DNA of 64,000 nucleotides from Silvibacterium acidisoli (lineage in GTDB: Bacteria > Acidobacteriota > Terriglobia > Terriglobales > Acidobacteriaceae), in assembly GCA_022870745.1 (NCBI GenBank), contig CP085323.1:2666001-2730000 (forward strand). The letters are read 5' to 3'. The notes under the pieces are model-generated. The model was not told where the DNA came from. It worked only from the letters and a program-made list of their open reading frames with translations, and did no database searches. Shown here one piece after another: positions 60,279 through 64,000 of the stretch. Made by a program: the position numbers and the translations under genes. Every line of letters begins with the position of its first letter. Within the stretch, counting starts at the first letter, position 1.

Positions 60279-62375
60279 TTATTGCCCCGGTGCAGGTGGC
60301 GGAGCGGGTGTCGCCGGTGGTTGTGCTGCCGGTTCGCGAATGAGCACGGCGGTTCGTGGAAAGCTGAAGCTGCCGCCCGCGTCGTCGATCACATTTACCT
60401 GGCAGGTGTACTGTCCGGTTTTCAAGCCCGCCAACGGCACATCGAACTGGAAGGCGATTGCATCGCGCCCCGGAATGTTGATGGCCGTTGCCTCGACCAG
60501 TGGCGTTTCGAATGCCTTGACGTTGCCGTTGAGGAACTCGATGCTGGTCAGCACCTTTACCGGACCCTTCTTCGCATCGCCTGCGTGGGCGGGAGCGTAG
60601 ACCTCGTAGAGGAAATAGAGATGCTGGTCCTGCCGGAATACATGCGGCAGGTTAGGCACGATCTGCTGGCCATCCTGCACCATCGGGCTGTCGACGTGCT
60701 TTGCCGCGGGGATGCGCTGGTTGCCCAGCACGACGGAGCTCATCTTCAGCGGAAGCTTTCGCTGATCGGGAACGTTGATGTCGGCTTCGAACGAACCCAT
60801 GCGGCCCGTCTCGTTTTCTCGCACTACAAACTTCAGGTGATATTTCCCGATCGGCAGGTTGAAGCCGGTGGAATACTGCACGTTCTTCTGCCGCACCTGC
60901 TGTGCCTGATCGATGGAGAGCTTGACGGTGTCGCGTGCCTGGCCGATCTCGTGCCCTGCTGTGTCCTTCACCACGCCGATGATGTCGAGCGTGGCCTTGT
61001 CGCGGTCGCCGCCCTTCACGAAGGGGATCTGCGAGCCCGGCACGACAATCGACACCGGCACATAGTAGTGTGTGTCGTCGGTGCGGAAGTAGAGCGCTTC
61101 GAGGTAGACACTGACGTCGGTTGCAGGCAGGTCGCTCGACAACTCGTCCTCAAGCTCGCGTTCGCGATCTTCGCGGTTCGAGTGTTGGAAGTCAGCCGGT
61201 GCGTAGTAGCCGGGACGAAACTCGAGCTTCAGGTCGTTCCGATTGAGCTTGATCGCAAGCCTGCGATAGCGTCCGTCGCGGCGCGTATCGGTAGAGCGGA
61301 AGCCGATCACGTAATACGCGGAGGTGTCGCGCTGTACGCGTTCGAAGGCGGGAGAGAAGTCGTTGTTATCGAAGAAGGCCTTGCCGCCAGTGTCCGACGA
61401 GAGCGTGGCCATCACTTCCTGCGTGTTGAAGTTCGAGTCGAAGTTGTTCTGGATCGCCGCGCCGTTGTAGCTGTTTGCGCCGCGCAGGCTTCCAGTCGAG
61501 GCATCGCCAAGCGGTGAGATGGCCTGCAGGCCGCGCGTGTCTACACTGTAGATCGAGAGGTTCGCACGCACTGCCGCGTTGATCGCCGAGCGCAGCGAGG
61601 CCTGGTTCTCGATGCCGTCGCGCTGGATACCGCCCGAGAAATACAGCATCGACTTCTTCTCGTTGATATATGCAAGCGACTTCGAGATCGAGGAGATGGC
61701 AAAGAGTTCCCGGTCGGTGTTGAGGTCGTTATATTCGCTTTCGTCGGCGGTGAAGGACGAGGTGTCTTCGGTCTGGTTCGATGTGCTGGTTGCCCCGGGC
61801 TGAAAGCCCTGACCCTGATCGCCGCCGTAGCTGTTCACGGCGTTCAGCAACAGCTGCTTGTTCTGCGTGAAGTCCTGATCGAGTGAGAGGCTGGTGTCGA
61901 GCGACGCTACCGCGACGATGTCTGCCGGCTGCATCTTGCTGTTGATGAAGTTGCGGGCTGCTTCCTGCGAGCGCTCAAGGTCTTCGGGCTGCATCGATGT
62001 CAGGTCGAAGAAGAAAACGATCAGGCGATGGTTACGTAATTCTTCGGGCTTGGCGATGCCGGTCTTTGCGTTGAAGAGACCTTTACCGTTCTGCCCGCTG
62101 ATGGTGGCTTCGTTCAGCGGCGCAGCCTGGTCGACGCTTTCAAAGTCGAAGCTCTCGATGCGCTGCGGCTTGCCGTTTTCGAGCACGGTGAAGTCTTTCG
62201 CGGTGAGTCCGCGTACGACATCGCCGGTTTTCTTGTCGCGCACGACGACGTTGGTGAGGACGATGTCGCTGTTCACCTTGAGGGTGAAGGCCTGCTGATC
62301 ACCAGACTGCTGTGCGGCCAGCGGAGCGGCCATCAGCAGAGCAAGCAGGGAGGCGTGGAGACGGAATTTTGTCAT
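60279..62375 (-). CDS. secreted VWFA-related protein, acidobacterial type
   Basis: A 698-residue exported protein. Signal peptide (MTKFRLHASLLALLMAAPLA, AQQ), then the family's N-terminal block (LKVNSDIVLTNVVVRDKKTG, LTAKDFTVLENGKPQ), and a VWA domain (about 120-400) with the metal-site start FFFDLTSM (D-x-T-S form), DIVAVASLD, MLYFSGGIQ and YSVDTRG. The rest (about 420-680) is made of beta domains (YYVPVSIVVPGSQIP, FNLPIGKYHLKFVVRE) and a Pro/Ala tail. This layout matches the acidobacterial VWFA family (TIGR03436-like), of unknown function, probably in the cell envelope. It lies 9 bp after the TonB-dependent receptor gene on the same strand. Confidence 0.88.
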   Translation of the reverse strand: MTKFRLHASLLALLMAAPLAAQQSGDQQAFTLKVNSDIVLTNVVVRDKKTGDVVRGLTAKDFTVLENGKPQRIESFDFESVDQAAPLNEATISGQNGKGLFNAKTGIAKPEELRNHRLIVFFFDLTSMQPEDLERSQEAARNFINSKMQPADIVAVASLDTSLSLDQDFTQNKQLLLNAVNSYGGDQGQGFQPGATSTSNQTEDTSSFTADESEYNDLNTDRELFAISSISKSLAYINEKKSMLYFSGGIQRDGIENQASLRSAINAAVRANLSIYSVDTRGLQAISPLGDASTGSLRGANSYNGAAIQNNFDSNFNTQEVMATLSSDTGGKAFFDNNDFSPAFERVQRDTSAYYVIGFRSTDTRRDGRYRRLAIKLNRNDLKLEFRPGYYAPADFQHSNREDRERELEDELSSDLPATDVSVYLEALYFRTDDTHYYVPVSIVVPGSQIPFVKGGDRDKATLDIIGVVKDTAGHEIGQARDTVKLSIDQAQQVRQKNVQYSTGFNLPIGKYHLKFVVRENETGRMGSFEADINVPDQRKLPLKMSSVVLGNQRIPAAKHVDSPMVQDGQQIVPNLPHVFRQDQHLYFLYEVYAPAHAGDAKKGPVKVLTSIEFLNGNVKAFETPLVEATAINIPGRDAIAFQFDVPLAGLKTGQYTCQVNVIDDAGGSFSFPRTAVLIREPAAQPPATPAPPPAPGQ

Positions 62376-62384
62376 AGGGTCTCC

Positions 62385-64000
62385 TTAGAACCGGTACCGC
62401 GCGAGGAATGTGAACTGCCGCATGGCCGCGGCGCTTGTCACCTGGCCAAAGGTGCCCGAGCCGTAGATTGTGTCGACACCCGAGTACTGAACGGTGTTGA
62501 AGACGTTGGCGAGGGTGGCGCGCACTTCGAGCGTCTTCATCTGGCTGAAGCGCTGCGTCTTCGAGAGAGACATGTTGTTGGTAATGGTGCCGGGGCCGGG
62601 AATCGAATAGCGCGATGCCGTGCCGTAGACGTTCGCTGCTGTCGTGAAGGCCGCGCGGTTGAACCATGAGCCGGCTGTTCCTCCGCCGGCTGTGAGCGAA
62701 ACACCGGGTACACGGTCGGGACGCAGCGATCCGGTGCTGCCGCGAGCGACGTCGGCCACTGCTGCTTCGACGGTTGGCGTTAAAGGTGAGCCGGTTGCGA
62801 AGGTGAAGGTTCCGGAGACGGAGAGTCCGTTCAATGCTTTCGAGAGCGTGTTGTTGCTGTTCAGGAAATGCTCGTCGGGTCCGAAGGGCAGTTCGAAGAC
62901 ATAATCGCCGGTGACCTTGTGGCGAACGTCGAAGCTCGAGTTCGATTCCTCCGCCTTCAGATCCTGCCAGTTCTGTGCGATACCCGCAGAGGTGCCGCCG
63001 TTGCCGCCGATCGATGTTGCGTTGTCGATGGAGTGCGAGTAGGTATAGGTCGCGCCGAGTGCCACGCCGTTCTGCATGCGCTTGCGTGCGCGCACCGTCA
63101 AGGCGTTGAAGTTCGAGAAGGCGACCGAGTCTTCGTAGTCGTAAAGCACTCCGCTTAAAGACTCGGTAGCGGTGCGGCCCGGTGCATCGACGATATCGAG
63201 GCGCGTGCCCTTGCTGCCGTTGTAGCCTACGTTGAGCACGATGCCGAGCGGGATAGTGCGCTGCACATCGATATTCCACACCTGCACGTAGGGCAGCTTG
63301 TAGTTCTTATTGACGGCGTAGTTGCCGTCTGTTTGCGGAGAAGGGAATCCGTTTGCCAGCGTGTAGGTCGGCAACTGACCGATGGTGTTCTCGTTGGTCT
63401 GCACGTCTGCGAATGGCGGCTGGAAGGCGAAGTCCTGCACGAACTTTACGTACTGGCCGTTCGCAAAGTTGATGCCGTAGCCGGTGCGCACAACGGTATC
63501 CTTCCAGGCTCGCCATGCGATACCGATGCGTGGCGAGAAATCATCCTTCTCAGGATTGACGAGTGTGCGGGGGAACTTGCCGGTGAATTTGCCGATGCTG
63601 TTTGGCGTGACCGTCGCGACCGAAGCGAAGTTGTTGCCCACGTCGAGTGTGGCGAGGCGGTCGTCCTTCTCGGAGTAAGGCGAGAAATATTCCCAGCGAA
63701 GCCCGGCATTGATCGTGAGCGATGATAGCACGCGCCAGTCGTCCTGCGCGTAGGCGTCGATCACGTTCTCTCGCAGGTACGATTTCTGATACGGAGCCTG
63801 CAGCGCGGTCTGCTGCGGAAAGCCGAGTAGAAGATCCGCCATCGAAGATCCGGTTGTCGAAGCGCCGCTGGGCTCGTTCGGATCGGTTCCGGGAGCCTGC
63901 GTGTAGAGGCCGGTAAATGTATAGGTGCCGGTGGAGTTCGTCTGGCCGAGCAGGTCCAGGTGCACGCGGCGTACGTCGCCTCCGAAACGCATGTTGTGCT
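62385..64000 (-). CDS. TonB-dependent receptor, Oar-like, 5' part outside the window
   Basis: C-terminal 538 or so residues of an outer-membrane beta-barrel receptor; the frame stays open to the window edge, so the start, signal peptide, regulatory carboxypeptidase-like domain and plug are not seen. Visible features: HNMRFGGDVRRVHLDL, GSSMADLLLGFPQQTAL, YAQDDWRVLSSLTINAGLRW, SPRIGIAWRAW, WNIDVQRTIPLGIVLNVGYN, SKGTRLD, and a terminal strand ARYRF ending in Phe. These are the standard blocks of acidobacterial Oar-like receptors that take up large substrates. The VWFA-like gene follows 9 bp later, so they are co-transcribed. Confidence 0.92.
   Translation of the reverse strand, partial: HNMRFGGDVRRVHLDLLGQTNSTGTYTFTGLYTQAPGTDPNEPSGASTTGSSMADLLLGFPQQTALQAPYQKSYLRENVIDAYAQDDWRVLSSLTINAGLRWEYFSPYSEKDDRLATLDVGNNFASVATVTPNSIGKFTGKFPRTLVNPEKDDFSPRIGIAWRAWKDTVVRTGYGINFANGQYVKFVQDFAFQPPFADVQTNENTIGQLPTYTLANGFPSPQTDGNYAVNKNYKLPYVQVWNIDVQRTIPLGIVLNVGYNGSKGTRLDIVDAPGRTATESLSGVLYDYEDSVAFSNFNALTVRARKRMQNGVALGATYTYSHSIDNATSIGGNGGTSAGIAQNWQDLKAEESNSSFDVRHKVTGDYVFELPFGPDEHFLNSNNTLSKALNGLSVSGTFTFATGSPLTPTVEAAVADVARGSTGSLRPDRVPGVSLTAGGGTAGSWFNRAAFTTAANVYGTASRYSIPGPGTITNNMSLSKTQRFSQMKTLEVRATLANVFNTVQYSGVDTIYGSGTFGQVTSAAAMRQFTFLARYRF

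Overview
The window looks like a chromosomal segment of a GC-rich Acidobacteriota, most likely family Acidobacteriaceae (class Terriglobia). Pointers are a VWFA-related protein of the acidobacterial type, an Oar-like TonB-dependent outer-membrane receptor ending in an aromatic residue, many TIM-barrel and Gfo/Idh/MocA sugar genes with twin-arginine leaders, and short dispersed extragenic repeats that I recall from this group. No rRNA, tRNA, prophage, insertion sequence or CRISPR array was seen. The genus cannot be fixed from sequence reading alone.

Layout. 1-2.4 kb: end of an ATP synthase operon (a small membrane protein, atpD, atpC) closed by a perfect hairpin. 2.4-14.3 kb: mixed housekeeping and envelope genes: a double aspartyl-protease-domain protein, a PP2C phosphatase, a WalJ-like metallo-hydrolase, an anti-sigma-like membrane protein, pyrD behind a PafA-like phosphatase, a VapBC toxin-antitoxin pair with a perfect operator that may overlap the serS promoter, a LolA-like protein and a GT39-type membrane glycosyltransferase. 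14.3-19 kb: one 1168-residue protein joining a GH18-like, a NodB deacetylase and a GT2 synthase domain, then an outer-membrane protein. 19-25.5 kb: P5C dehydrogenase and a signalling block: a lone receiver, a LuxR-type regulator with a degenerate receiver, and a receiver/thioredoxin-reductase-like fusion followed by a cyclic-nucleotide-domain histidine kinase. 25.5-32 kb: motAB and a BcsA-BcsB fusion.

32-46 kb is a sugar-oxidation island. A small operon (cupin, unusual SDR, AhpD-like) faces a Gfo/Idh/MocA gene and a GlcG/HbpS-like gene. A long minus-strand run (Gfo/Idh/MocA, aldo/keto reductase, TIM barrel, Gfo/Idh/MocA, MFS, two more TIM barrels) is divergent from a ROK repressor and an MFS transporter. 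A perfect 20-bp palindrome precedes that transporter. The set fits uptake and oxidation/epimerisation of a sugar, sugar acid, inositol or glycoside; the substrate cannot be named.

46-64 kb: two paralogous secreted beta-helix proteins; a blaI-blaR1-htrA unit in which the same palindrome lies before blaI and inside the first codons of htrA; two tandem GT39-type glycosyltransferases; small proteins; an Lhr helicase with a small cysteine-rich protein overlapping its 3' end; a VWFA-like secreted protein; and the 3' part of a TonB-dependent receptor that runs off the window.

The strongest leads are the htrA intragenic operator shared with blaI, the GH18-NodB-GT2 fusion, the receiver/reductase fusion with its cNMP-domain kinase, and the VapBC operator that appears to overlay the serS promoter. 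All functional statements are inference from sequence motifs and known families; no database search was run.
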